A stretch of DNA of 64,000 nt from Pseudomonas citrullilanati (GTDB taxonomy: Bacteria > Pseudomonadota > Gammaproteobacteria > Pseudomonadales > Pseudomonadaceae): assembly GCF_030580855.1 (NCBI RefSeq), contig NZ_JAUQOP010000001.1, positions 124,001 through 188,000 on the forward strand, in the 5' to 3' direction. The notes beneath the pieces were generated by a model. It had not been told where the DNA came from. It saw nothing but the letters and a program-made list of their open reading frames with translations, and ran no database searches. Each line of letters begins with the position of its first letter. The first letter of the stretch is position 1. Both the position numbers and the translations under genes were made by a program. Positions 17,398 to 26,017 of the stretch are shown piece after piece.

Positions 17398-18747
17398 ATG
17401 CAAGTGAAGCGTTTTTTCGCCGCCGATATGCGTCAGGCCATGAAGCTGGTTCGTGACGAGCTGGGCGCCGAGGCAGCCATCATCGGTAATCGCCGGATCG
17501 CCGGCGGTGTCGAGCTGACAGCGGCTCTGGACTACAAATTGTCGGCGCTGGCCCCGCGTGTTCCGAACATGGAACTCGAGGACGAGCTGCGCAAGACCCA
17601 GTCGCGCATTGCCAGTGCCCAGGCCGAGTTGAGCCTGCGCAGCAGCGAAGGCGAGGCCGCGCCGGGTACCAATCGTCAATTGTTCGCCGGTCAGCCACTG
17701 ACCGCCGGCCTGCCGTTGACCGCCGCCGAACCGCTGATCGAGCCCACCCCGGCCGAGCCGCGGCGCCCGGCGCCTGCTCCCGCCGCGCCGGCCCGTGGGG
17801 TCGACCCGCGTGCCCTGGACTCGATGCGCTTCGAGCTCAACAGCCTGCGCGAGCTGATGGAAGTGCAGCTCGGCTCCCTGGCCTGGAACCAGCTGCAAGG
17901 CAGCCATCCGGCCCAGGCCAACCTGTGGCGCCGCCTGCAACGCATCGGCTTGTCCGGTCCGTTGTCCCGCGACCTGCTGGCGCTGATCAAGGGTATCGAA
18001 GAGCCTCGCCAGGCCTGGCGCATGTTGTTGGCGCACCTGGCGCGGATGATCGCCACGCCGGAAGTCGAGCCACTGGAAGAGGGCGGGGTGATCGCCATGG
18101 TCGGTCCTGCCGGCATGGGCAAGACCACCACCCTGGCCAAGCTCGCCGCCCGTTATGTCCTCAAGTACGGTGCCCAGAGCATTGCGCTGGTGAGCATGGA
18201 CAGTTTCCGCATCGGTGCCCAGGAGCAACTCAAGACCCTCGGCCGCATCCTCAATGTGTCGGTGACCCATGTGGACCCGGGTCAGTCCCTGGCCCAGGCG
18301 CTGGAGCCCCTGCTGCGCAAGCGCGTCGTGCTGATCGACACCGCCGGCCTGCAAGCCAGCGATCCGGCCCTGCGCCTGCAACTCGAAAGCCTGGCCGGGC
18401 GCGGTATCAAGTCAAAAAATTATCTCGTGTTGGCAACCACCAGCCAGAAACAGGTTCTAACCGCCGCCTACCACAGCTACAAGCGCTGCGGGCTGGCCGG
18501 CTGCATCCTGACTAAGCTGGACGAAACGGCGAGCCTGGGCGAGGTGTTGAGCCTGGCGATCGGTCATGAATTGCCGGTGGCCTACCTGACCGACGGGCCG
18601 CGGATCCCGGATGACCTGCATCTGCCGCGCCGTCATCAACTGGTCAGTCGTGCCGTAAGTGTGCAAATGCAGGAAGAACCCAGCGAAGAAGCCATGGCTG
18701 ACATGTTCGCTGATATCTACCACAGCCCATCCAAACAGGTCGGCTGA
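17398..18747 (+). CDS. flhF: Signal-recognition-type GTPase FlhF (polar flagellum placement)
   Basis: FlhF marks the cell pole for flagellar assembly. The 449-residue protein has a basic N-terminal B domain (VKRFFAADMRQAMKLVRDEL), a Pro/Ala-rich middle, and a C-terminal SRP-type NG GTPase. The GTPase G1 motif GPAGMGKTTTLAKLAARY starts at residue 236, with SMDSFRIGAQEQL, LIDTAGL and TKLDETASLGEVL following. FleN, encoded next, normally antagonises it. Confidence 0.96.
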   Translation: MQVKRFFAADMRQAMKLVRDELGAEAAIIGNRRIAGGVELTAALDYKLSALAPRVPNMELEDELRKTQSRIASAQAELSLRSSEGEAAPGTNRQLFAGQPLTAGLPLTAAEPLIEPTPAEPRRPAPAPAAPARGVDPRALDSMRFELNSLRELMEVQLGSLAWNQLQGSHPAQANLWRRLQRIGLSGPLSRDLLALIKGIEEPRQAWRMLLAHLARMIATPEVEPLEEGGVIAMVGPAGMGKTTTLAKLAARYVLKYGAQSIALVSMDSFRIGAQEQLKTLGRILNVSVTHVDPGQSLAQALEPLLRKRVVLIDTAGLQASDPALRLQLESLAGRGIKSKNYLVLATTSQKQVLTAAYHSYKRCGLAGCILTKLDETASLGEVLSLAIGHELPVAYLTDGPRIPDDLHLPRRHQLVSRAVSVQMQEEPSEEAMADMFADIYHSPSKQVG

Positions 18748-18861
18748 GGTTATCATGAGTATTTTTTGTACCTACATCGATGGTCTGCCATGCATTGTTC
18801 CGTGTGAACGCGCAGCCAGTAATGTGGCCTCCGTCTAAGTAAGACAAGGTAAAGAACGAAC

Positions 18862-19692
18862 ATGGGCAGCATGCATCCCGTACAGGTGATCGCGGTGACC
18901 GGCGGCAAAGGTGGCGTCGGGAAGACTAACGTGTCAGTGAACTTGTCCCTGGCTCTGGCAGAGCTTGGCCGACGGGTCATGCTGCTGGACGCCGACCTGG
19001 GCCTGGCGAACGTCGACGTGCTGCTGGGGCTCACCCCCAAGCGCACGCTGGCGGATGTGATCGAGGGTCGCTGCGAGCTGCGCGACGTACTGTTGCAGGG
19101 GCCGGGCGGGATCCGCATCGTGCCGGCCGCTTCCGGCACCCAGAGCATGGTCCACCTGACCCCGGCCCAGCACGCGGGCCTGATCCAGGCATTCAGCGAC
19201 ATCGGCGACAACCTCGATGTGCTGGTGATCGACACCGCGGCCGGCATCGGCGACTCGGTCGTCAGTTTCGTCCGCGCTGCCCAGGAAGTGCTGCTGGTGG
19301 TCTGCGACGAACCAACGTCCATCACCGACGCCTACGCCCTGATCAAGCTGCTGAACCGCGACTACGGCATGAACCGCTTCCGCGTGCTGGCCAACATGGC
19401 GCAGAGCCCGCAAGAGGGCCGCAACCTGTTCGCCAAGCTGACCAAGGTCACTGATCGCTTCCTGGATGTCGCCCTACAATATGTCGGCGCCGTGCCCTAC
19501 GACGAAAGTGTCCGCAAGGCCGTCCAGAAGCAACGTGCCGTCTATGAAGCTTTTCCACGTTCCAAATGTGCGCTGGCGTTCAAGGCAATCGCCCAGAAAG
19601 TCGATAGTTGGCCGCTGCCGGCCAACCCTCGCGGGCACCTGGAATTTTTCGTCGAGCGTCTCGTGCAACAGACAGCAGGGCCCGTGCTATGA
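18862..19692 (+). CDS. fleN: MinD-like ATPase FleN (FlhG), flagellar number regulator
   Basis: FleN binds FleQ and limits flagellar number. The 276 residues are a ParA/MinD-type ATPase with a deviant Walker A KGGVGKT near residues 16-22, LLDADLGLANVDVLLG, VIDTAAGIGDSVVSF and the membrane-targeting C-terminal helix region. The start codon is ATG 18862; ATG 18871 is a possible alternative. A 114-base gap separates it from flhF. Its stop overlaps the fliA start (ATGA). Confidence 0.95.
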   Translation: MGSMHPVQVIAVTGGKGGVGKTNVSVNLSLALAELGRRVMLLDADLGLANVDVLLGLTPKRTLADVIEGRCELRDVLLQGPGGIRIVPAASGTQSMVHLTPAQHAGLIQAFSDIGDNLDVLVIDTAAGIGDSVVSFVRAAQEVLLVVCDEPTSITDAYALIKLLNRDYGMNRFRVLANMAQSPQEGRNLFAKLTKVTDRFLDVALQYVGAVPYDESVRKAVQKQRAVYEAFPRSKCALAFKAIAQKVDSWPLPANPRGHLEFFVERLVQQTAGPVL

Positions 19693-20432
19693 CAGCCAGC
19701 AGTTACAACCACCTCTACAAAAAATCGGCACGGGACGCCCAGTACGAGTTGATCGAGCGTTACGCGCCCCTGGTCAAGCGTATCGCCTATCACTTGCTGG
19801 CGCGGTTGCCGGCCAGTGTGCAGGTCGAGGACCTGATCCAGGCCGGCATGATCGGCCTGCTCGAAGTGTCGAACAAATACGACGCGAGCAAGGGCGCCAG
19901 TTTCGAGACCTACGCCGGTATCCGCATCCGCGGGGCGATGCTCGATGAAGTCCGCAAGGGCGATTGGGCGCCGCGTTCGGTGCACCGCAATACCCGCATG
20001 GTCAGCGATGCGATCCGTGCGATTGAAGCTAAAACCGGGCGCGACGCTAAAGATCACGAGGTTGCGGCCGAACTCCAGTTGAGTCTCGATGATTATTACG
20101 GGATTTTGAACGATACCTTGGGCAGCCGCCTGTTCAGTTTCGACGACCTGTTGCAGGACGGCGAACACGAAGGGCTGCATGAGGATGGCGCAAGTGCTCA
20201 CATGGAGCCATCGCGCGACCTGGAAGATGAACGCTTCCAGAGCGCCCTGGCGGAAGCGATTGCCAATTTGCCGGAGCGTGAGCGACTGGTCTTGGCGCTG
20301 TACTACGACGAAGAGCTGAACCTCAAGGAAATCGGTGAGGTCCTGGGAGTCAGCGAATCGCGGGTCAGCCAGTTACACAGCCAGTGCGCAGCCCGTTTGC
20401 GGGGGCGTTTGGGGGAATGGCGAGCGCGCTGA
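19689..20432 (+). CDS. fliA: Flagellar sigma factor FliA (sigma-28)
   Basis: FliA directs transcription of late flagellar and chemotaxis genes and is held back by FlgM. The 247 residues contain sigma region 2 (LIQAGMIGLLEVSNKYD, FETYAGIRIRGAMLDEVRK), region 3 and region 4 with the helix-turn-helix LKEIGEVLGVSESRVSQLHS. I chose ATG 19689, which overlaps the fleN stop by four bases. The longer frame from 19608 only reads fleN. Sigma-28-like sites are reported here at 21679 and 27787. Confidence 0.97.
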   Translation: MTASSYNHLYKKSARDAQYELIERYAPLVKRIAYHLLARLPASVQVEDLIQAGMIGLLEVSNKYDASKGASFETYAGIRIRGAMLDEVRKGDWAPRSVHRNTRMVSDAIRAIEAKTGRDAKDHEVAAELQLSLDDYYGILNDTLGSRLFSFDDLLQDGEHEGLHEDGASAHMEPSRDLEDERFQSALAEAIANLPERERLVLALYYDEELNLKEIGEVLGVSESRVSQLHSQCAARLRGRLGEWRAR

Positions 20433-20580
20433 CACGCAGTGCGGGGGCACTGCGAGCGAGGCCGGCAGGTACTGCACGGTCTCATCCGTTGTGCTCCGGG
20501 CTGTTGTCGAGCGTTGTGCCGGATTGATTGAAATGGCGCGCCCAGGTGCTGGACGCGTTTAAGACTGCTTGGAGGTCGAA

Positions 20581-20964
20581 TTGGACAAGAACATGAAAAT
20601 CCTCATCGTTGATGACTTCTCAACGATGCGGCGGATCATTAAAAACCTGTTGCGTGACCTTGGGTTCACCAACACGGCCGAAGCAGATGACGGGACCACT
20701 GCGCTCCCGATGTTGCACAGTGGCAACTTCGATTTTCTGGTCACCGACTGGAACATGCCCGGGATGACCGGCATCGACCTGCTGCGCCAGGTGCGCGCCG
20801 ACGAAAAACTCAAGCACCTTCCCGTGCTGATGGTCACCGCCGAAGCCAAGCGCGAGCAGATCATCGAAGCGGCCCAGGCCGGCGTGAACGGCTACGTGGT
20901 CAAACCCTTCACGGCCCAGGCGTTGAAAGAGAAGATCGAAAAAATCTTCGAACGCATCGGCTAA
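20581..20964 (+). CDS. cheY: Chemotaxis response regulator CheY (probable TTG start)
   Basis: CheY is a single receiver domain that, when phosphorylated by CheA, binds FliM to switch rotation. The phospho-acceptor is Asp56 (VTDWNMPGM), the acidic pair is Asp11/Asp12, and the conserved lysine lies in VVKPFT. I start it at TTG 20581 because GGAGG is 5 bases upstream. The resulting N-terminus ([12 protein letters not shown]) aligns with the E. coli start ADKELKFLVVDD with one residue offset. ATG 20593 is 17 bases from GGAGG, too far, but is the start an automated caller might choose. The length is 127 residues. cheZ follows after 19 bases. Confidence 0.93.
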   Translation: MDKNMKILIVDDFSTMRRIIKNLLRDLGFTNTAEADDGTTALPMLHSGNFDFLVTDWNMPGMTGIDLLRQVRADEKLKHLPVLMVTAEAKREQIIEAAQAGVNGYVVKPFTAQALKEKIEKIFERIG

Positions 20965-20983
20965 CGGCGCCCCGGGGGGAGCT

Positions 20984-21769
20984 ATGGATAACGAATCTTC
21001 AATGGGCGATTTCGAATCGACCCTGAAAAAACATGCCCGTGAACTGGTCGAAAGCCTCGAAAAAGGCCGTTTTGGCGATGCGGTTCAAATGATCCATGAG
21101 CTCAACCAGACCCGTGACCGGGGGCTGTATCTGGAAGTGGGCAAGCTCACGCGTGAATTGCACAGCGCGATTGTCAATTTCCAGATCGACCCGCGCATGC
21201 CGCAGGCCGAGGAAGTCTCGCAGATCACCGACGCCACCGAGCGCCTGGGGTATGTGGTCAAGCTGACCGAGGCCGCGGCCAACCGCACCATGGACCTGGT
21301 GGAGAGCGCCACGCCGCTGGTCAATGGCCTGAGCGAGGAAGCCCAGGCCTTGAGCGCCGACTGGGGTCGGTTCATGCGTCGCGAGGTCGGGGCCGAGGAG
21401 TTTCGGGAACTGGCCCGCCGGGTCGACGGTTTCCTGGCGCGCAGCAGCAGCGAGAACCGCGCCGTCGCCAGCAACCTCAACGACATCCTCTTGGCCCAGG
21501 ACTATCAGGACCTGACCGGCCAGGTAATCAAGCGCGTGACCCAACTGGTCACCGAAGTGGAAAGCAATTTGCTCAAACTGGTGTTGATGGCCAGCCAGGT
21601 CGACCGCTTTGCGGGCATCGAACACGACCGTGAAGCGATGCTTGCTGAAAAAGATCCACAAAAACATCTCTCTCAGGGTGAAGGTCCGCAGATTCATGCC
21701 GATAAAAGAGAAGACGTTGTGTCCGGTCAGGACGATGTGGACGATTTGCTGTCCAGCCTTGGATTCTGA
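20984..21769 (+). CDS. cheZ: Protein phosphatase CheZ
   Basis: CheZ accelerates CheY-P dephosphorylation. The 261 residues form the long four-helix-bundle hairpin, with the catalytic segment LAQDYQDLTGQVIKRV carrying the conserved Asp/Gln pair. The C-terminal 15 residues (SGQDDVDDLLSSLGF) are the tethering peptide that in E. coli CheZ binds CheY. A variable hydrophilic linker precedes that tail, and its DNA also contains a possible sigma-28 site. Confidence 0.95.
   Translation: MDNESSMGDFESTLKKHARELVESLEKGRFGDAVQMIHELNQTRDRGLYLEVGKLTRELHSAIVNFQIDPRMPQAEEVSQITDATERLGYVVKLTEAAANRTMDLVESATPLVNGLSEEAQALSADWGRFMRREVGAEEFRELARRVDGFLARSSSENRAVASNLNDILLAQDYQDLTGQVIKRVTQLVTEVESNLLKLVLMASQVDRFAGIEHDREAMLAEKDPQKHLSQGEGPQIHADKREDVVSGQDDVDDLLSSLGF
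21679..21705 (+). promoter_or_regulatory. Possible sigma-28 (FliA) promoter inside cheZ, upstream of cheA
   Basis: TGAAGGTC, then 11 bases, then GCCGATAA, compared with the consensus TAAAGTTT-N11-GCCGATAA. The -10 half is perfect and the -35 half partly matches. The 14 bases ATTCATGCCGATAA recur exactly before parP. It would yield a transcript beginning about 85 bases before cheA. Being inside a coding region, it needs experimental support. Confidence 0.42.
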
Positions 21770-21800
21770 GTTTTAGCCCTGTTTTAGGAGCACCCCATTA

Positions 21801-24080
21801 ATGAGCTTCGGCGCCGATGAAGAGATCCTTCAGGATTTCCTGGTTGAGGCTGGCGAGATTCTCGAGCAACTGTCCGAGCAATTGGTCGAGCTGGAAAGCC
21901 GGCCGGATGATGCGGATCTGCTCAACGCAATCTTTCGCGGTTTCCACACTGTAAAAGGAGGCGCCGGCTTCCTCCAGCTCAACGAGCTGGTGGAGTGCTG
22001 TCACATTGCCGAAAACGTGTTCGACATCCTGCGCAAGGGTGAGCGTCGCGTCGATTCGGAGTTGATGGACGTGGTGCTTGAAGCGCTGGATGCGGTCAAC
22101 AGCATGTTCAGCGAAGTGCGCGAGCGCTCGCCGATCACCCCCGCCACGCCTGAGCTGCTCGCCGCGCTGTCGCGCCTGGCCGAGCCTCAGTCGGCCGACG
22201 AGGCCGTTGCCGAGGCCGAGCCGGCCATTGAAGAACCGGTGGTCGAGGAACCTGTCGCCGAGGAATCGGGTGACATCACCGATAATGAATTCGAACAACT
22301 GCTGGACTCCCTGAGCGCCGCCAAGGCCCAGGCCGAGGCGCCGGCCGCACCGGCTGCCGCGCCGGCAGGCGATGCCGCTGCCAGCGATGAGATCACCGAC
22401 GCCGAGTTCGAGTCGTTGCTCGACCAGCTGCATGGCAAGGGGCAGTTCGCCGTCGATGCCGTCGCGCCTGCGGCGGCCCCGGCCGCCCCGAAAGCGGCCG
22501 GCGACAACTCCGACATCACCGACGACGAATTCGAAGCCTTGCTCGATCAACTGCACGGCAAGGGCACCTTTGCCGTCGATGCGCTGGATTCGGCCATCGC
22601 TTCGGCGCCGAGCCCGGCGCAACCTGCCGCCGCTGCGGCCGGCAGCGACCTGATCAGCGACCACGAATTCGAATCGCTGCTGGACGAACTGCACGGCAAG
22701 GGCAAGTTCAGCGAAGTCGGTACGGCGGCCGCCAAGCCGGCCGCCGCCACGGGTGCTGCGGCTGCCGCCGCGCCAGTGGCCAAGGCCGCGCCGAAGCCGG
22801 CTGCCAAGGCGCCGGAGGCGAAGGCCGAGACGCCCAAGCCTGCCGCCGCCGCTGCGCCAGCGCCAGCCCGTGCCGCGTCGGCACCGCCGGCGGAAAAACC
22901 GGCCAGTGAAGCCGAGACCACCGTGCGGGTCGACACCGCGCGCCTGGACGAGATCATGAACATGGTCGGCGAGCTGGTGCTGGTGCGTAACCGCCTGGTG
23001 CGCCTGGGCCTCAACAGCCAGGACGAAGCCATGTCCAAGGCCGTGTCGAACCTCGACGTGGTCACGGCCGACCTGCAGACCGCGGTCATGAAGACCCGGA
23101 TGCAGCCGATCAAGAAAGTCTTCGGGCGCTTCCCGCGCCTGGTTCGCGACCTGGCTCGCCAGCTCAAGAAAGAAATCAACCTGGAACTGGTGGGTGAAGA
23201 AACCGACCTCGACAAGAACCTCGTCGAGGCCCTGGCCGACCCATTGGTCCACTTGGTGCGCAACGCGGTCGACCACGGTATCGAGTCGCCGCAGGAGCGC
23301 GAGGAGGCGGGCAAGGTCCGCAGCGGCAAGGTGATCCTGGCGGCCGAGCAGGAGGGCGACCACATCCTGTTGTCGATCTCCGACGATGGCAAGGGCATGG
23401 ACCCGAACGTGTTGCGCGCGATCGCGGTGAAACGCGGCGTGATGGACAAGGATGCCGCCGACCGTCTCAGCGACACCGAGTGCTACAACCTGATCTTCGC
23501 CCCGGGCTTCTCCACCAAGACCGAGATCTCCGACGTCTCGGGCCGTGGCGTGGGCATGGACGTGGTGAAAACCAAGATTTCCCAGCTCAACGGTTCGATC
23601 AACATTTACTCGACCAAGGGCCAGGGCTCGAAGATCGTCATCAAGGTCCCATTGACCCTGGCGATCATGCCAACCCTGATGGTGATGCTGGGCAACCAGG
23701 CGTTCGCCTTCCCGCTGGTGAACGTCAACGAGATCTTCCACCTCGACCTGTCGCGCACCAACGTGGTGGACGGCCAGGAAGTGGTGATCGTACGGGACAA
23801 GGCCTTGCCGCTGTTCTACCTCAAGCGCTGGCTGGTCAGTTCCGCGGCGCACGAGGAGCAGGGCGAAGGTCACGTGGTGATCCTTTCGGTGGGCACCCAG
23901 CGGATCGGCTTCGTCGTCGATCAGTTGGTGGGCCAGGAAGAAGTGGTCATCAAGCCGTTGGGCAAGATGCTCCAGGGCACCCCGGGCATGTCCGGCGCCA
24001 CCATCACCGGCGACGGCCGCATCGCGTTGATTCTCGATGTGCCCAGCATGCTCAAGCGCTACGCCGCCCGGCGTATTTGA
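21801..24080 (+). CDS. cheA: Chemotaxis histidine kinase CheA
   Basis: CheA autophosphorylates on signals from chemoreceptors and donates phosphate to CheY and CheB. The 759-residue order is P1 Hpt domain (residues 1-105, His49 in FHTVKGGAGF) and a long Ala/Pro/Glu-rich linker (about 130-370). Next come the P3 dimerisation domain (RLDEIMNMVGELVLVRNRL), P4 kinase (HLVRNAVDHGIE, DDGKGMD, GRGVGMDVVK) and P5 CheW-like domain. The linker holds four copies of an acidic (D/E)ITDxEFExLLDQL motif near residues 158, 197, 238 and 284. No folded P2 domain is evident. Confidence 0.97.
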   Translation: MSFGADEEILQDFLVEAGEILEQLSEQLVELESRPDDADLLNAIFRGFHTVKGGAGFLQLNELVECCHIAENVFDILRKGERRVDSELMDVVLEALDAVNSMFSEVRERSPITPATPELLAALSRLAEPQSADEAVAEAEPAIEEPVVEEPVAEESGDITDNEFEQLLDSLSAAKAQAEAPAAPAAAPAGDAAASDEITDAEFESLLDQLHGKGQFAVDAVAPAAAPAAPKAAGDNSDITDDEFEALLDQLHGKGTFAVDALDSAIASAPSPAQPAAAAAGSDLISDHEFESLLDELHGKGKFSEVGTAAAKPAAATGAAAAAAPVAKAAPKPAAKAPEAKAETPKPAAAAAPAPARAASAPPAEKPASEAETTVRVDTARLDEIMNMVGELVLVRNRLVRLGLNSQDEAMSKAVSNLDVVTADLQTAVMKTRMQPIKKVFGRFPRLVRDLARQLKKEINLELVGEETDLDKNLVEALADPLVHLVRNAVDHGIESPQEREEAGKVRSGKVILAAEQEGDHILLSISDDGKGMDPNVLRAIAVKRGVMDKDAADRLSDTECYNLIFAPGFSTKTEISDVSGRGVGMDVVKTKISQLNGSINIYSTKGQGSKIVIKVPLTLAIMPTLMVMLGNQAFAFPLVNVNEIFHLDLSRTNVVDGQEVVIVRDKALPLFYLKRWLVSSAAHEEQGEGHVVILSVGTQRIGFVVDQLVGQEEVVIKPLGKMLQGTPGMSGATITGDGRIALILDVPSMLKRYAARRI
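22272..22710 (+). repeat. Four-copy acidic helical motif inside the CheA linker
   Basis: Copies begin at nt 22272 (DITDNEFEQLLDSL), 22389 (EITDAEFESLLDQLHGKG), 22512 (DITDDEFEALLDQLHGKG) and 22650 (LISDHEFESLLDELHGKG), spaced 39, 41 and 46 codons apart by Ala/Pro-rich spacers. Copies 2-4 share the trailing LHGKGxF. The core resembles the CheY-binding ends of FliM and CheZ encoded in this window. Confidence 0.85.
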
Positions 24081-24128
24081 TTCTGGAGGAGGGCGGCCCG
24101 CGGCCGCGCCTCGTCTTACGGAGTGTTT

Positions 24129-25262
24129 ATGGTAGTTAAAGTCCTGGTGGTGGACGACTCGGGTTTTTTTCGCCGCCGCGTCTCGGAAATTCTTTCGGCT
24201 GATACGAGTATCCAGGTTGTCGGTACGGCAACCAACGGCAAAGAGGCGATCGATCAGGCCCTGGCCCTCAAGCCGGATGTGATCACCATGGACTACGAGA
24301 TGCCGATGATGGATGGCATCACGGCCGTGCGCCACATCATGCAGCGCTGCCCGACCCCGGTATTGATGTTCTCTTCCCTGACCCACGAAGGCGCCCGGGT
24401 GACCCTCGATGCGCTGGACGCCGGGGCGGTGGATTTCCTGCCGAAGAACTTCGAAGACATTTCGCGCAACCCCGACAAGGTCCGGCAGTTGCTGTGCGAA
24501 AAGGTCCATAGCATTTCCCGCAGCAACCGGCGTGTCGGCGGCTACAGCGCCCCGGCGCCAGCCCCTGTCGCGGCGCCAAGCCCTGCGCCGGCGCCAAGTG
24601 CTTCGAGCAGCTTCAACCCGCCGCCGGTGCGCAGTGCGCCGGCCCCGGCGCCTGCGCGCTCGGCCCCGGCCAGCGCACCGTCGGCGGCGCCCAAGCGCAA
24701 GGCCTACAAGCTGGTCGCGATCGGCACCTCCACCGGTGGCCCGGTAGCGCTGCAACGGGTCCTGACCCAGTTGCCGGGCAATTTCCCGGCCCCCATCGTG
24801 CTGATCCAGCACATGCCTGCCGCCTTCACCAAGGCGTTCGCCGAGCGCCTGGACAAGCTGTGCAACATCAGCGTCAAGGAAGCCGAGGATGGCGACATCC
24901 TGCGTCCGGGCCTGGCATTGCTGGCACCGGGTGGCAAGCAGATGATGGTCGACGGCCGTGGCGCGGTGAAGATCCTGCCGGGCGACGAGCGCTTGAACTA
25001 CAAGCCGTGCGTGGACATTACCTTCGGTTCGGCGGCCAAATCCTACGGTGACAAAGTTCTGGCGGTGGTGCTCACCGGCATGGGCGCCGACGGTCGCGAA
25101 GGCGCGCGCCTGCTCAAGCAGGGCGGCAGTGCGATCTGGGCCCAGGACGAAGCCAGCTGCGTGATCTATGGCATGCCGATGGCCATCGTCAAGGCCGACC
25201 TCGCCGATGCCGTGTACAGCCTGGATGACATCGGCCGGCACCTGGTCGAGGCATGCCTGTAA
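24129..25262 (+). CDS. cheB: Chemoreceptor glutamate methylesterase CheB
   Basis: CheB removes methyl groups from chemoreceptors during adaptation. The 377 residues have an N-terminal receiver domain (Asp55 in [11 protein letters not shown]), a Pro/Ala/Ser-rich linker at about 138-190, and a C-terminal esterase domain with the catalytic triad segments GTSTGGP (Ser), IQHMP (His) and GMGADG (Asp). I chose ATG 24129, 5 bases after CGGAG, over the GTG at 24123. The stop overlaps the motC start by one base. Confidence 0.95.
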   Translation: MVVKVLVVDDSGFFRRRVSEILSADTSIQVVGTATNGKEAIDQALALKPDVITMDYEMPMMDGITAVRHIMQRCPTPVLMFSSLTHEGARVTLDALDAGAVDFLPKNFEDISRNPDKVRQLLCEKVHSISRSNRRVGGYSAPAPAPVAAPSPAPAPSASSSFNPPPVRSAPAPAPARSAPASAPSAAPKRKAYKLVAIGTSTGGPVALQRVLTQLPGNFPAPIVLIQHMPAAFTKAFAERLDKLCNISVKEAEDGDILRPGLALLAPGGKQMMVDGRGAVKILPGDERLNYKPCVDITFGSAAKSYGDKVLAVVLTGMGADGREGARLLKQGGSAIWAQDEASCVIYGMPMAIVKADLADAVYSLDDIGRHLVEACL

Positions 25263-26002
25263 TGGATGTACTCAGCCTGATCGGCATCATCATGGCGTTC
25301 GTCGCCATTATCGGCGGCAATTACCTGGAAGGCGGGCATCTCGGTGCCCTGGCCAACGGTCCGGCCGCGTTGATCGTGCTCGGTGGCACCATCGGCGCGG
25401 CCTTGTTGCAGTCGCCCATGAGCGCATTCAAGCGGGCCATCCAGGTGCTGGGCTGGATCCTGTTCCCGCCGCGGGTAGACCTGGCCGGCGGTATCGACCG
25501 GGTGGTGAACTGGAGCCTGACCGCACGCAAGGAAGGCTTGCTCGGCCTGGAAGGGGTGGCCGATGCCGAACCCGACAGCTATTCGCGCAAAGGCCTGCAA
25601 TTGCTGGTCGACGGTGCCGAGCCGGAAGCCATCCGCAGCATCCTGGAGGTGGATTTCTACACCCAGGAGGCCCGTGATATCGAAGCGGCCAAGGTGTTCG
25701 AAAGCATGGGCGGCTACGCGCCGACCATTGGCATCATCGGCGCGGTGATGGGCTTGATCCACGTGATGGGCAACCTGGCCGATCCGTCGCAACTGGGCAG
25801 CGGCATCGCCGTGGCCTTCGTGGCCACGATCTACGGCGTGGCGAGCGCCAACCTGGTGTTGCTGCCGATTGCCGCCAAGCTCAAGTCGATCGCCTTGCGC
25901 CAGTCGCGCTATCGCGAAATGTTGCTGGAAGGGATCCTGTCGATCGCCGAAGGTGAAAACCCACGCTCCATTGAGTTGAAGCTCCAGGGCTTCATGGACT
26001 GA
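25262..26002 (+). CDS. motC: Flagellar stator subunit MotC (MotA-type)
   Basis: MotC is the MotA-like half of the second Pseudomonas stator, a proton channel subunit that pushes FliG. The 246 residues contain four membrane helices, with MotA hallmarks in GGTIGAALLQSP, the pore-lining segment FESMGGYAPTIGIIGAVMGL and ANLVLLPIAAKLK. ATG 25262 overlaps the cheB stop (TAATG). The partner motD follows after 15 bases. Being located in the che operon identifies it as MotCD rather than MotAB. Confidence 0.93.
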   Translation: MDVLSLIGIIMAFVAIIGGNYLEGGHLGALANGPAALIVLGGTIGAALLQSPMSAFKRAIQVLGWILFPPRVDLAGGIDRVVNWSLTARKEGLLGLEGVADAEPDSYSRKGLQLLVDGAEPEAIRSILEVDFYTQEARDIEAAKVFESMGGYAPTIGIIGAVMGLIHVMGNLADPSQLGSGIAVAFVATIYGVASANLVLLPIAAKLKSIALRQSRYREMLLEGILSIAEGENPRSIELKLQGFMD

Positions 26003-26017
26003 TGGGAGACAGGGAAA

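Noticed and set aside
18748..18861. Sigma-54-like TGGTCTGCCATGCA before fleN
   Set aside because: The doublets are only 10 bases apart, so the element would not be recognised.
20521..20570. Possible sigma-54 promoter before cheY (TGGCGCGCCCAGGTGCT)
   Set aside because: The GG to GC spacing is 13 rather than 12 and the TTGC half is missing.
24061..24128. GC-rich palindromic stretch between cheA and cheB as a terminator
   Set aside because: The GGCCCGCGGCC stem lacks a T-run and cheB follows directly, so termination is not supported.
21798..25241. Minus-strand ORF of 1147 codons opposite cheA and cheB
   Set aside because: It spans two conserved genes antisense, with Arg/Gly/His-rich low complexity. 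It is a codon-bias shadow rather than a giant protein.
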